NCBI RefSeq assembly: GCF_001436255.1
Contig: NZ_AZEI01000076.1
Coordinates: 186,001 to 250,000, forward strand
From: Lentilactobacillus rapi DSM 19907 = JCM 15042
Lineage (GTDB): Bacteria > Bacillota > Bacilli > Lactobacillales > Lactobacillaceae
Length of the DNA: 64,000 nt
Direction: 5' to 3'
Part shown: one piece after another, positions 1 through 9,112 of the stretch
How positions within the stretch are numbered: position 1 is the first letter of the stretch
How the letters are laid out: each line of letters begins with the position of its first letter
Position numbers and translations under genes: made by a program
Notes under the pieces: model-generated
Database searches by the model: none
The model's input: only the letters and a program-made list of their open reading frames with translations
Told to the model about the DNA's origin: nothing

Positions 1-1424
1 GTCTCAGCAAATTGCTGGGTCTCGTCAATCAAAAGATACGGTTTAGCTGGTAAGGCTTTAAAATACTGCCAATTTTTAATCAAATACGTGTGGTTAACAA
101 TAACAAACTCAGCCGTTTCGGCTCGGCGCAAATTGTAACGGAGAAAATCATCTTGGTAAAAGGGTTCATTGGGATCCAACCACTTCACGCCGGTGTGCTG
201 AATTTTCCAAACAAATGGCGTCTGGTCAACATTCAAATGCAATTCATCTAAATCACCTGTTGTGGTAATCGTCAGCCAAACGAGCATCTGGGCTTTGATA
301 AATGGGGTTTGATTCGAATTATCCGGCACAAATAAGAGATTTCGGAATTTATAGAGATCCAAATAATGTCTGGATCCTTTCAAAGTGACGCTGCGAACGT
401 TAAAGGGCAGTTCTTGGTTCAGCATTGGCAGTGTTTGGTTTTGTAATTGAAATTGTAAATAAGTGGTCGACGTGCTGATCACAACCGGCTTCTTAGGAGT
501 TGCAAGGTATGAAAATGGCAAACAATAGCCTAAACTTTTACCAATTCCAGTCGGGGCTTCGATCACCATTGTCTTAGCTGAATGATGAGCCTGGTCCGCG
601 TAATTGTTGTAGATCAAGTTCATCATCTTGTTTTGCTCAAGCCGTGATTCCAATTGATCAGGCAATACTTTGGATTTAGCTTTGCGGGTTTTGGGGTATT
701 TTGCCCCCGGCTGGCGGACATCCACGTTGTCAGCAACTTCCCGCCGGCGAATCACCAGCCCGGATGACAATTTTAAGTATGCAGGCAGTTCCCGTTTTCG
801 GGAGTTCTTTTGATTCACTTCGTTTGCGTCCAGAAAGACTTTCAGTGTATCCTGTGGCAATGACGGACTGACATTAACGATCTGTTCCAAAGTAATACTT
901 GGCAATTCTTTAATTTGCCGCAATAAAATGAGTAATAATTTGGCGGTTGCCAAAGCATCGCTGTCAGCCGTGTGGGGATGGTCATGCTCAATATTAAAGT
1001 AGGCACTGAGGTCCTGCAGACGATAACTTGACAACGTTGGCAAGAGAATCTGACTTAACGTAACCGTATCAATCGCTTCAATTTGAAGTTCGGGATATCC
1101 CACCCGCTGGAATTCAGCATTTAAAAATGGGAAATCAAAATTAACGTTATGCGCCACAAACACAGTCCCGCTCAACAAACCATAAAGTTTAGCAGCTACT
1201 TGATCAAACGTTGGGGCCTTTTTTAAGCGATCATTGTCAATTCCCGTTAACTGGACAATCCGGTTGGGAACCTCGCACTGCGGATTAATGTCGGTCACGA
1301 AGGTATCAATTATTTTATTGTCTGAAACCAAACAGCAGCTGAATTGGATGGTCCGGTTATCTGCTGCTAGGTCAGTCCCGGTCGTTTCAATGTCAACAAC
1401 TGCGAAAGTTGTTTTTGAATTCAT
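1..1424 (-). CDS. dinG: DinG-family helicase with N-terminal DnaQ-like exonuclease (5' part, cut by window edge)
   Basis: The gene runs off the left edge; about 474 N-terminal codons are visible from the ATG at 1424. It encodes a DnaQ-like DEDDh 3'-5' exonuclease fused to a DinG/XPD-like superfamily 2 helicase, a Firmicutes fusion thought to act in DNA repair. Exonuclease motif I (DIETTG) lies at residues 11-16 and the HTADSDA motif near residue 150. The helicase Walker A reads EAPTGIGKS near residue 287. The Walker B/DEAH position near residue 463 reads DETQ, an unusual form. It is divergent from the mevalonate operon across a 195-base gap. The C-terminal helicase half is not visible, so intactness cannot be judged. 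Confidence 0.9.
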   Translation of the reverse strand, partial: MNSKTTFAVVDIETTGTDLAADNRTIQFSCCLVSDNKIIDTFVTDINPQCEVPNRIVQLTGIDNDRLKKAPTFDQVAAKLYGLLSGTVFVAHNVNFDFPFLNAEFQRVGYPELQIEAIDTVTLSQILLPTLSSYRLQDLSAYFNIEHDHPHTADSDALATAKLLLILLRQIKELPSITLEQIVNVSPSLPQDTLKVFLDANEVNQKNSRKRELPAYLKLSSGLVIRRREVADNVDVRQPGAKYPKTRKAKSKVLPDQLESRLEQNKMMNLIYNNYADQAHHSAKTMVIEAPTGIGKSLGYCLPFSYLATPKKPVVISTSTTYLQFQLQNQTLPMLNQELPFNVRSVTLKGSRHYLDLYKFRNLLFVPDNSNQTPFIKAQMLVWLTITTTGDLDELHLNVDQTPFVWKIQHTGVKWLDPNEPFYQDDFLRYNLRRAETAEFVIVNHTYLIKNWQYFKALPAKPYLLIDETQQFAE

Positions 1425-1619
1425 AGTGTTCACCAATCTCATGAATATCGTGATTTTTCTTAAAGGTTCACTAACTTTAATAATACTACAAGCTCAATGT
1501 GATAATCTACCACATAAAATGACTTCTAATTTTTATAAAACTCTAAAAATATGATGAAAAGCTTCTTCCAACGGTTAATTATGATAAAATTGGAATGTTT
1601 GAAAGTGAGCGGATAAAGA

Positions 1620-2597
1620 TTGAAAGAAAAAGCAACCGGCACAAGTTATGCAAAAATTATTTTTTTCGGGGAACATAGTGTGGTTTATGGAAAGCCGGCC
1701 ATTGCCATTCCCCTCTATTCGGTTGATGTAAATGTCGCCATCAGATTAACGGCCATCGGGCAAACAATCCATTGCAGATACTTCGATGGACCGATTTCTG
1801 AAATGAACGACAACCTCAAAGGCGTTGGCGTCTTAATTCAACGGCTATTAAGCCGATTTCATGCGCCTGATCTACCATTTGAACTCTCAATCACCAGCAA
1901 AGTTCCTTCAGAACGGGGAATGGGCTCGTCTGCAGCTACTGCAGTGGCACTGGTTCGCGGCTTTTTTAACCTTTTCGAAAAGCCACTGACTCGAGCAAAA
2001 TTACTGGAATTAGCTGATATTGAGGAAAAAATTACGCATGGCAATCCAAGTGGTTTGGATGCTGCAACGGCTAGTTCGGAAGCACCCATTTGGTTTATTA
2101 AAAATCAAATTAATGAGCAAATTGAATTTCATAGTTCTGACCTGTGCCTGGTTATCGCCGACAGTGGTCTTAAAGGTAAAACCAGCGAGGCAGTTTCATT
2201 GGTTCATAACAACGTTGTCGAAGACGCCGAAATGGCCATTCCAATGATCGATCAACTCGGACAAATTGCCAATACAGCCAGAGATGCGTTGGCCGATTCA
2301 GATGAAGAATTACTAGGAACATTAATGAACCACAGCCAGTTGAACCTTGCACAATTGGGTGTTAGCACCAAGACGCTCGATAAATTTTGCCAAATTGCAG
2401 TCGCTAATAAGGCTCTCGGTGCCAAGCTTACTGGCAGCGGTCTCGGCGGCTGTATGATCGCTTTGGCCCGCAATCAACGGGATGCCCAAGTAATTTCCAC
2501 CAAGCTTCGCCAAGCCGGTGCAACTCAAACTTGGATCCAATCATTCAAAAATTACGAATTTTCTACGGGAGAACGTCATGACAACCTTGTCAAATGA
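1620..2597 (+). CDS. mvk: mevalonate kinase
   Basis: A GHMP-family kinase of 325 residues that phosphorylates mevalonate with ATP to 5-phosphomevalonate in the cytoplasm, the first step of the lower mevalonate pathway. Visible motifs are the N-terminal KIIFFGEHSVVYGKPA (residues 12-27), the phosphate-binding loop GMGSSAATA near residue 100, HGNPSGLDA with the probable catalytic Asp near residue 147, and a C-terminal GSGLGG. The start is TTG at 1620, with a modest AGTGAGCGG ribosome site just upstream and an AT-rich TATGATAAAAT -10-like run before it. The 3' end overlaps mvaD by 20 bases, so the two are probably translationally coupled. It is the first gene of the operon mvk-mvaD-mvaK2-fni. 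Confidence 0.96.
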   Translation: MKEKATGTSYAKIIFFGEHSVVYGKPAIAIPLYSVDVNVAIRLTAIGQTIHCRYFDGPISEMNDNLKGVGVLIQRLLSRFHAPDLPFELSITSKVPSERGMGSSAATAVALVRGFFNLFEKPLTRAKLLELADIEEKITHGNPSGLDAATASSEAPIWFIKNQINEQIEFHSSDLCLVIADSGLKGKTSEAVSLVHNNVVEDAEMAIPMIDQLGQIANTARDALADSDEELLGTLMNHSQLNLAQLGVSTKTLDKFCQIAVANKALGAKLTGSGLGGCMIALARNQRDAQVISTKLRQAGATQTWIQSFKNYEFSTGERHDNLVK

Positions 2598-3564
2598 TCC
2601 AGTGAGGGCCTTAGCCCATACCAACATTGCCCTGATTAAATATTGGGGGAAAAAAGATGAGCAGCTCATCATTCCTTACACGAGTAGCTTATCACTGACC
2701 CTTGACCAATTTTATACAGAAACTTCAGTTCGATTTGATCAATCACTGTCAGCAGACAAAGTTGAGATCGACGGTGCCGCTGTTTCGGGGAAAAGTTGGC
2801 AGCGGGTCCATGATTTTCTAACCGTGGTTCGCCAGCTTGCCGGAATCAATGCCGCCGCCGAGGTGATATCCCTTAATCACGTACCAATTGCCGCCGGGTT
2901 GGCTTCCTCTGCGTCCGCATTTGCTGCGTTGGCTGCAGCCGCCAGCAGAGCAGCCGGGCTTCAATTGGCATCAAAAGATCTTTCCCGACTTGCCCGCCGG
3001 GGTTCAGGCTCAGCTTGCCGTTCCATTTTTGGTGGCTTTGTTGAATGGCAACGTGGCCATGATGACACAGATTCATACGCTTCCCCCCTTCAGCAGACTG
3101 GCTTGAAGGACATTTCAGTCATTGCCCTCACCGTTGAAAGTAAGCCGAAATCGATTTCCAGTCGGGAAGGCATGAATCGATCAGTCACCACTTCCCCCTA
3201 CTATCCGACTTGGGTCAATGTTGCTCAAAATGATTTGGTAGATATCAAGTTGGCAATCGCTGCAAACGATTTTACCAAGTTTGGGACGATCAGCGAATTG
3301 AATGCGATGCGAATGCATGCTTTGACGCTCAGTGCGGCACCGGATTTTATGTATTTCAACGGCGAGACCCTAACGGCCATGAACCTCGTAAAGCGTTTAA
3401 GACATCAAGGCATTGAATGCTACTATACGATCGATGCCGGCCCAAACGTTAAAGTCATCTGCCAGCAAGCAAACAAACCGCAGATCGTGGACGCATTTAC
3501 TAAACTACTGGGACCAAAACGAGTCACCACGTTGAAAGCGGGTCCCGGTGTTCAATATTTATAA
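2578..3564 (+). CDS. mvaD: diphosphomevalonate decarboxylase
   Basis: Converts 5-diphosphomevalonate to isopentenyl diphosphate with ATP use and CO2 release. The protein is 328 residues from the ATG at 2578, which follows a GGGAGAAC ribosome site; longer readings into mvk carry no family sequence. Visible motifs are IALIKYWGKKD near residues 17-27, the GHMP loop GLASSASAFAAL near 107-118, RRGSGSACRS near 140-149, and a C-terminal TIDAGPNVKVI segment typical of the decarboxylase. It overlaps mvk by 20 bases and is followed 19 bases later by mvaK2. The length matches bacterial MvaD proteins. Confidence 0.96.
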   Translation: MTTLSNDPVRALAHTNIALIKYWGKKDEQLIIPYTSSLSLTLDQFYTETSVRFDQSLSADKVEIDGAAVSGKSWQRVHDFLTVVRQLAGINAAAEVISLNHVPIAAGLASSASAFAALAAAASRAAGLQLASKDLSRLARRGSGSACRSIFGGFVEWQRGHDDTDSYASPLQQTGLKDISVIALTVESKPKSISSREGMNRSVTTSPYYPTWVNVAQNDLVDIKLAIAANDFTKFGTISELNAMRMHALTLSAAPDFMYFNGETLTAMNLVKRLRHQGIECYYTIDAGPNVKVICQQANKPQIVDAFTKLLGPKRVTTLKAGPGVQYL

Positions 3565-3583
3565 CCAGAAAGGAAATGATCGG

Positions 3584-4669
3584 TTGATTACGGTCAAAGC
3601 TCCAGGAAAATTATACATTGCAGGAGAATATGCGGTGGTCGAGACTGGCTACCCTTCTATTATTGTGGCATTGAACCAATTTGTAACCGTAGAAATTTCT
3701 CAGAGCAAATCTTATGGCAGTATCGTTTCCAAACAATATCGTGATGATTCAGTTCTTTGGCGTCGTCAAGGTGACCAAATGATCTTGGATAATCGTGATA
3801 ATACCTTTAATTACATAATTTCAGCCATCCGCCTGACTGAGGAATATGCCCAAGCACTCGGCCGGCCGATGGAGCTTTATGATCTACGAGTCAATAGCGA
3901 TCTTGATAGCCCAAACGGTAAAAAATACGGCTTGGGTTCATCAGCTGCCGTGACCGTTGCAACGGTTAAAGGCCTATGTCAATTTTACAAATTGCCACTG
4001 ACCAAGAGCCAATTGTTTAAATTATCCGCAATTGCCCATTTAGACGTTCAAGGTAATGGTTCATTAGGCGACATTGCCGCCAGTGTATACGGCGGTTGGA
4101 TTGCCTACTGGTCATTTGACCGTGATTGGTTATTGGCTGCTCGGACCCAACAAAGTTTAACTGAATTGGTTAACCAGCCTTGGCCATCTTTAAAGATCAC
4201 CCAATTAACCCAACCTGATAACCTTCGATTGATTATCGGCTGGACCGGAACGCCAGCATCAACCTCTCACTTGGTTGATAAGGTGGCCATTCAGAAAAGT
4301 CGGCAACACCAAATTTATGCCGAATTCCTTCGGGACAGCAAAAACTGCCTTGAAGACTTAATCCAAGGATTTAAGGATGGCAGCTTGGAACGCATCAAGG
4401 CGGGAATTAAACGCAACCGGGAAATTTTGCAGCAACTTGCAGACTTTACCAAAGTTGCAATTGAAACCCCAACTTTAAAAAAGATGTGCGACATTGCTGT
4501 GGAAAATACCGCTGCTGCTAAGTCCTCTGGTGCCGGTGGTGGTGATTGTGGGATCGTTGTAATCGATAAGCAAGTCAATGTCGATTCAATGATCGAGCGC
4601 TGGAAAGAAAACGGCATCACCCGGCTCGCACTCAATGTGCACCCGGTTATCGACCTGAATAAGGAGTAA
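3584..4669 (+). CDS. mvaK2: phosphomevalonate kinase
   Basis: Phosphorylates 5-phosphomevalonate to 5-diphosphomevalonate, supplying the substrate of MvaD. The protein is a 361-residue GHMP kinase with ITVKAPGKLYIAGEYAVV at the extreme N-terminus, the ATP loop KKYGLGSSAAVTVA near residues 113-126, and C-terminal SSGAGGGDCGI. I chose the TTG at 3584 because the ribosome site AGAAAGGAA lies 9 bases upstream and the family N-terminus begins there. An in-frame GTG at 3548 would add 12 residues unlike the family and overlap mvaD. fni follows after 3 bases. Confidence 0.95.
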   Translation: MITVKAPGKLYIAGEYAVVETGYPSIIVALNQFVTVEISQSKSYGSIVSKQYRDDSVLWRRQGDQMILDNRDNTFNYIISAIRLTEEYAQALGRPMELYDLRVNSDLDSPNGKKYGLGSSAAVTVATVKGLCQFYKLPLTKSQLFKLSAIAHLDVQGNGSLGDIAASVYGGWIAYWSFDRDWLLAARTQQSLTELVNQPWPSLKITQLTQPDNLRLIIGWTGTPASTSHLVDKVAIQKSRQHQIYAEFLRDSKNCLEDLIQGFKDGSLERIKAGIKRNREILQQLADFTKVAIETPTLKKMCDIAVENTAAAKSSGAGGGDCGIVVIDKQVNVDSMIERWKENGITRLALNVHPVIDLNKE

Positions 4670-4672
4670 ATT

Positions 4673-5707
4673 ATGATTTCAAAACACTCACATCGAAAAG
4701 ATGAACACGTTTCATTAGCCGAGAAATTTTATCGGGATGATGTCGATTCTTTTGATGACCTCCGTTTTGTCAATGCTGGACTGCCAAGTGTTTCTCTTGA
4801 TGAGATTAATTTATCAACGCACCTTGGACCCGTCAAATTACCAACCCCATTTTATTTGGAGGCAATTTCTGGCGGCAGCGAATATACCAAAAAAATTAAT
4901 GCCACTCTTGCTGCCATTGCCGCTCAAACCGGTATTGCAATGGCAGTCGGGTCTCAAAGTGTGGCATTGAGTGATCCATCTTTAAGGGATACATTTAAGA
5001 TTGTCCGCCAAGTGAATCCGGACGGCCCCATCTTTGCCAATATTGGTGCTAATCGTTCCGTTACAGATGCATTAGCTGCAGTCAAGATGATTTCAGCGGA
5101 CGCTCTAGAAGTTCACATTAATACGGCCCAAGAGTTGATTATGCCTGAGGGAGATCGAGAATTTCATTTTACTGAAAACATTGCTGAAATCATCGCCAAA
5201 CTTCAAGTTCCGGTCATCGTTAAAGAAGTTGGCTTCGGGATTAGTCAAGAAACGATTCATCAATTAATCAATATGGGTGTTAAATATATCAACGTCAGTG
5301 GTCGTGGCGGAACGGATTTTGCCAAGATTGAAAATTTTCGCCGGCATTCAAAAGATATGGGTTACCTTGAAAACTGGGGATTAACGACGACAGAATCCTT
5401 ATTGGAAAGCCGGCAATTCCAGAATCAAGCAACAATGATTGCCTCTGGGGGCATTAAGTCGCCACTAGATGTTGCTAAGTGCCTTGCGCTGGGAAGTTCA
5501 GCAGTTGGCGTTGCCGGTTATTTTCTTAATCAGGTTATCAAACATGACAAACAAGAAGTTATTGAGACCATCAATAACTGGAAATACGGTTTAAAAGCAA
5601 TCATGTTAATGCAAAATTGTCACACGATTAGTGAGTTAAAAAGCAAAAAAATGATTTTATCCCCTCAATTGATGTCATATATGCAACAACGACATCTCAG
5701 CTACTAA
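4673..5707 (+). CDS. fni: type 2 isopentenyl-diphosphate delta-isomerase
   Basis: FMN- and NADPH-dependent isomerase that interconverts IPP and DMAPP; 344 residues, TIM-barrel fold. Family marks are HRKDEHV near residue 8, MAVGSQSVAL near residue 90, IFANIGAN, the VKEVGFGIS strand, VSGRGGTDFA, and a C-terminal ASGGIKSPLDVAKCLALG phosphate-binding segment for FMN. The ATG at 4673 follows an AAGGAGTAAATT ribosome site. It is the last gene of the lower mevalonate operon and is followed by a bidirectional terminator. The type 2 enzyme is the usual one in lactobacilli, where type 1 Idi is absent. The upper-pathway genes (mvaA, mvaS, acetyl-CoA acetyltransferase) are not in this window. Confidence 0.96.
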   Translation: MISKHSHRKDEHVSLAEKFYRDDVDSFDDLRFVNAGLPSVSLDEINLSTHLGPVKLPTPFYLEAISGGSEYTKKINATLAAIAAQTGIAMAVGSQSVALSDPSLRDTFKIVRQVNPDGPIFANIGANRSVTDALAAVKMISADALEVHINTAQELIMPEGDREFHFTENIAEIIAKLQVPVIVKEVGFGISQETIHQLINMGVKYINVSGRGGTDFAKIENFRRHSKDMGYLENWGLTTTESLLESRQFQNQATMIASGGIKSPLDVAKCLALGSSAVGVAGYFLNQVIKHDKQEVIETINNWKYGLKAIMLMQNCHTISELKSKKMILSPQLMSYMQQRHLSY

Positions 5708-5810
5708 AAACAAGCTAACAACAAGCGGCAAAGGATTTATCAATGCAAGTTGGTTTCACATTTTGATACTGATAGAACTTGCGACAAATGGCTGATTCCT
5801 GCCATTTAAA

Positions 5811-5858
5811 CCAAAGAAGCAATGCATTCCAAAAATCAGAATGCATTGCTTCTTTTGG
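5811..5858. terminator. bidirectional intrinsic terminator between fni and rsmF
   Basis: A near-perfect inverted repeat (about 19 bp, with GAAGCAATGCATTC pairing with its complement) has a 9-base loop. The outer arms are A-rich and T-rich, so the hairpin ends in T runs in both directions. It sits between the convergent fni and rsmF genes. The remaining 200-base gap shows nothing else. Confidence 0.88.
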
Positions 5859-5908
5859 CTAAAATTCTAGGCTCAAACCGTCTATCGTCCGTATTTTAGA
5901 TTGTTCTG

Positions 5909-7273
5909 TTATACGTTAAATCTTAACCCCTTAGGAAAGAAATTCTTGGCGGTCCCATTCACAACCTTTACAAACCCAACTGGGAGGCTCTCACACACGA
6001 TTTGATACCATCCCTTCATTAATTCTCGATCAACTTGGAAAGTATCACCATGAACGTATTTAGCCCAATCTTCATCATTAATGTTAATGGTGTGTTTTAA
6101 CTCGCCCGGTTTCAATGCCAGGGCAAGTGCATAGCTGGGTTCAAACCGCTTCTTTTTGAACGTCCCCAATTTCAATCCTAACCGCACAATTTTAATGCCA
6201 TCTAAATTAGGCGTGATTTCCGGAACAGCATATAAGTCATCTTTAAAGCTAACCAACCGACCAAATGAAACCGAGTTCAGCGTTTCTTTCTTAAACGCCT
6301 GCCAGAGTTGCTGCTGATCACGGGATAGATCAGAAATATTCCGACTAATCTTAACAGGACGATCACGCGTCTCCTTGTCGACGGGGTTGCCCAACTTTCT
6401 TAACTTCGCAATGAAGTGCCCTTCCCCCTTAAAATGATGGGGGAAAATTCGGACACAGTTCCGTAATGCTTCGTTACCATCGGCCCACTCTGGAATTCCA
6501 GAGTCCATCCCCGGATATTTCTTGACTGGTAAAATTTCGAAATCATAATTGGTGACTAACCAAGAAATGATTTGTTCGTCTTCTTCTGGGGCGAAGGTGC
6601 AAGTTGAATAAATAAGCTCCCCGCCAGGCCGCAAATTCTTAACGGCAGCGGCTAAAATTGTTCGCTGGCGGGTTGCACATTCTGTTGGATAATCCTTGTT
6701 CCAATATTGGACAGCGTCAGGATCCTTACGAAACATTCCTTCCCCCGAACACGGCGCATCCACCAACAATCGATCAAAATAACCAGGCAACTTTTCAGCC
6801 AAAGCATCGGGATTAGTGTTCGTGACAATCGTATTGGTAAACGAAAAGCGTTCGACATTCTCAACGAGGACTTTCGCCCGTTTGGAATCAATTTCGTTGG
6901 CAACAAGCAATCCTGTATTCTGCAAATAACTGCCCAAGTGAGTTGTTTTTCCACCCGGCGCCGCGCATAAATCAAGCACTTTTTCATTCGGTTGGGGATG
7001 AGCAACTTCCCCAACATACATAGCGCTGGGTTCTTGACTATAAACTGCCCCTGCTTGGTGGCCAATGCTTTTTCCGCTAACAGTTCCGCGGTACCCAAAT
7101 TGGCAATGGTCGGTCGGATAACGATAATCCAAATCTTTAGGCTTCACATTCTTTAATGGATTGAGTCGGAAACCGTGATTAGCCGGTTCTGAGAAACTTG
7201 CAATAAATTTGTCAGCTTCCGGCTTGCCCATTAATTTTTGATACTTGTTAATAAAGTCAGTAGGTAAATCCAT
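5909..7273 (-). CDS. rsmF: RsmF/RsmB-type rRNA (cytosine-C5) methyltransferase
   Basis: SAM-dependent m5C methyltransferase of the NOL1/NOP2/Sun family acting on 16S rRNA. The protein is 454 residues. The SAM-binding motif DLCAAPGGKTTHL lies near residues 101-113; the two catalytic cysteines are in VDAPCSGEGMFRKD (near 172-185) and YSTCTFAPEEDEQ (near 221-233). The C-terminal region resembles the RNA-binding extension of the RsmF group rather than plain RsmB. The ATG at 7273 has an AAGGAAG ribosome site 8 bases upstream; a TTG eight codons earlier lies across that site and is unlikely. It is divergent from the HAD phosphatase gene. The exact target base cannot be read from sequence. Confidence 0.88.
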   Translation of the reverse strand: MDLPTDFINKYQKLMGKPEADKFIASFSEPANHGFRLNPLKNVKPKDLDYRYPTDHCQFGYRGTVSGKSIGHQAGAVYSQEPSAMYVGEVAHPQPNEKVLDLCAAPGGKTTHLGSYLQNTGLLVANEIDSKRAKVLVENVERFSFTNTIVTNTNPDALAEKLPGYFDRLLVDAPCSGEGMFRKDPDAVQYWNKDYPTECATRQRTILAAAVKNLRPGGELIYSTCTFAPEEDEQIISWLVTNYDFEILPVKKYPGMDSGIPEWADGNEALRNCVRIFPHHFKGEGHFIAKLRKLGNPVDKETRDRPVKISRNISDLSRDQQQLWQAFKKETLNSVSFGRLVSFKDDLYAVPEITPNLDGIKIVRLGLKLGTFKKKRFEPSYALALALKPGELKHTININDEDWAKYVHGDTFQVDRELMKGWYQIVCESLPVGFVKVVNGTAKNFFPKGLRFNV

Positions 7274-7351
7274 TCTTATCTTCCTTTTCGGTGTCAATGA
7301 TTGACGAAGTATTAATAATCAGATAACATAAAGCAATACGTAATTAAAGGA

Positions 7352-8179
7352 GTGAGCATCATTACAAAGAAACTAATTGCGCTTGATTTAGATGGGACGA
7401 CGTTGAATAACGACGGCAAAATCAGCCCTCAAACCAAAACAACAATCAATCAGGCAGTTAAAGCCGGTTGTGTTGTGAGTCTGGTTACTGGTCGTCCTAA
7501 CCGAATATCTGAAAACTTTTATGATGAACTTAATTTAAATACACCAATGATTAATTTTAATGGTAACCTTGGCATTTTACCACATCAACAGTGGCCTCGC
7601 GAATATCAGTACACAATCGACAAAGAAATTGTGATGGAGCTGCTTGAAAAGAGCCAAGAACTTGGCCTGTCATTAATTGCTGTAGAAGGGCGGAATCTAT
7701 TTTTAGCCAATCACGGGCTGAAAAGTGGCTTTGGCTTCTTCCCGAGCACTTTGAAAACCAACCAAATTCTGAGTCAGCAAAGCTTAAAAGACAACCCAAT
7801 CAGCATCACCGTTGAAGTTAAGCCCGAGTTAAAGGCTGGCTTGATTGATTTCATTAAGAATCAATTTGGCGACCAAGTAGAAGTATCGCCTTGGGGTGGC
7901 CCCCATCCCATCGTCGAAATCGCAACAAAAGGCGTCCACAAGTCAACTGGCCTCAAATTTCTAGCTGATTATTATGGCATCTTGCAACGCGATATTATTG
8001 CGTTCGGTGACGAAAGCAACGACGCTACCATGATGGCGTTTGCTGGAACAGGCGTCGCCATGAAAAATGCCAACTCACAAATTAAAGAATTGGCGGACGA
8101 CGTCACGGAGTACACGAATGAGAACGACGGCGTTGCCCGTTATTTACAAGAACATTTAGATTTGGCAGTCAACCAATAA
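7352..8179 (+). CDS. HAD-superfamily hydrolase, Cof/YidA type (IIB cap)
   Basis: A 275-residue soluble phosphatase of the Cof-type HAD subfamily, probably acting on small phosphorylated metabolites; the substrate is unknown. Motif I is LIALDLDGTTL at the N-terminus with the nucleophilic Asp, motif II is SLVTGRP near residue 45, and motif IV is FGDESNDATMM near residue 217. The intervening region is the alpha/beta cap. The start is uncertain: the in-frame GTG at 7352 overlaps the AAAGGAG ribosome site (7346-7352), while ATC (7358) or ATT (7361) would be correctly spaced. No terminator with a clear T run follows directly. Confidence 0.88.
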   Translation: MSIITKKLIALDLDGTTLNNDGKISPQTKTTINQAVKAGCVVSLVTGRPNRISENFYDELNLNTPMINFNGNLGILPHQQWPREYQYTIDKEIVMELLEKSQELGLSLIAVEGRNLFLANHGLKSGFGFFPSTLKTNQILSQQSLKDNPISITVEVKPELKAGLIDFIKNQFGDQVEVSPWGGPHPIVEIATKGVHKSTGLKFLADYYGILQRDIIAFGDESNDATMMAFAGTGVAMKNANSQIKELADDVTEYTNENDGVARYLQEHLDLAVNQ

Positions 8180-8644
8180 TTACCATTAGTAACCGTTGAT
8201 AAAAAGGGCATCAAGGATCAAATTTTATTGATAATTTAGACAGCAATATAATTCCAAAGATTACGCAAATAGCGCGGTCATTCTATTTTTTGAATGCTTG
8301 CGCTATTTGCGTACATGGCAGTAAGTCCACCACGAATAGGCACTTTGAAGCCCTCCACTCAGACCATCGCAGCCAAATCCAGAATATCTGGACAAACCCA
8401 CTGATACTTTGGAAACTAACGGTTAACAATCCCATTTTTATGAGCTGGTTCATCGGTAAAACTCTATCAATTAATTTACCATTAGATTCCACTAAAAAAT
8501 TTCTAAGCATATTTATACCCAAAAACGAGTGATGGTTTTATACTTTTGTTGATTGAAAGACCATTGACTAGAAATCAAGTTCAGGTTATTTTTACGTCAT
8601 AATTTTGAAAGTTTCAAGGAATACCGAGAACTGGAGGGATGGCC
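8180..8644. other. 465-base intergenic region with one large hairpin
   Basis: No convincing gene is visible. Short open frames on both strands (8290-8532 plus, 8283-8522 minus) overlap each other, lack good ribosome sites and resemble no family I know. The notable content is the hairpin at 8262-8313. The last 20 bases carry the GGAGGG ribosome site of the following membrane-protein gene. Confidence 0.6.
8262..8313. repeat. nested inverted repeat (large hairpin)
   Basis: TACGCAAATAGCGC at 8262-8275 pairs perfectly with 8300-8313. Inside the 24-base loop a second 5-bp stem (CATTC 8279-8283 with GAATG 8292-8296) closes over a T-rich loop. No T run follows on the plus strand, so it is not a standard terminator, though it may end the HAD transcript. 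It resembles in plan the larger hairpin at 9182-9248. Confidence 0.75.
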
Positions 8645-9106
8645 ATGAATGATTTGCTAAAAATATCAGATTTCGCGTTTATTTACATGCTAATCGGATT
8701 ATGGTTCGGTGACTTCTTTGCCATGCGTAACATTGGTAAAACATCAAAGTACGTATCTCAATTGCTGAAAAAAGATGCTGCCGGACTTCAGGTTGCACTA
8801 TCGGGCGCACCTAATTTGTCCCCAGAAACACGTCGACTAGCCACCAAAAAGGTTCGAGTCATTAAGCGTTGGTACTTTTTAGCCAGCAAAACTGGCTCAA
8901 TGCTTCTTTTATTGGCAATTGAACAATGGCTGCTGTTTACTGCGAGGCAAAATTGGGGATTAGTTGCAATTGAAATTTCCATGTTATTTATCTGTGCGAT
9001 TATTTTAGCTGCTGATTTGAGAATTAATGTTGTTCGAACAAAACTGGAAGAGATTTTGAAGCCCTATGAAGATAAGTTGTGGTTCGAATATCGACTGAGG
9101 AGTTGA
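8645..9106 (+). CDS. orphan membrane protein of unknown function
   Basis: I do not recognise this 153-residue protein. Hydrophobic segments lie near residues 10-27, 84-100 and 104-124, suggesting two or three membrane spans. A basic, soluble stretch (about 28-80, with ETRRLATKKVRVIKRW) lies between the first and second, and a charged C-terminal tail ends in YRLRS. The ATG at 8645 is chosen because GGAGGG ends 6 bases upstream; the ATG at 8639 abuts that site. It is monocistronic, with large hairpins about 330 bases upstream and 75 bases downstream. No signal peptide, lipobox or catalytic motif is visible. Confidence 0.7.
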   Translation: MNDLLKISDFAFIYMLIGLWFGDFFAMRNIGKTSKYVSQLLKKDAAGLQVALSGAPNLSPETRRLATKKVRVIKRWYFLASKTGSMLLLLAIEQWLLFTARQNWGLVAIEISMLFICAIILAADLRINVVRTKLEEILKPYEDKLWFEYRLRS

Positions 9107-9112
9107 ACCGGC

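Noticed and set aside
1234-1554. A 106-codon plus-strand frame overlapping the dinG start.
   Set aside because: It is antisense to the well-conserved exonuclease motif of DinG and lacks a ribosome site.
8283-8532. Two overlapping open frames of about 80 codons, one on each strand, in the 8180-8644 gap.
   Set aside because: They are mutually antisense, one begins inside the hairpin loop, neither has a fitting ribosome site, and neither resembles a known protein.
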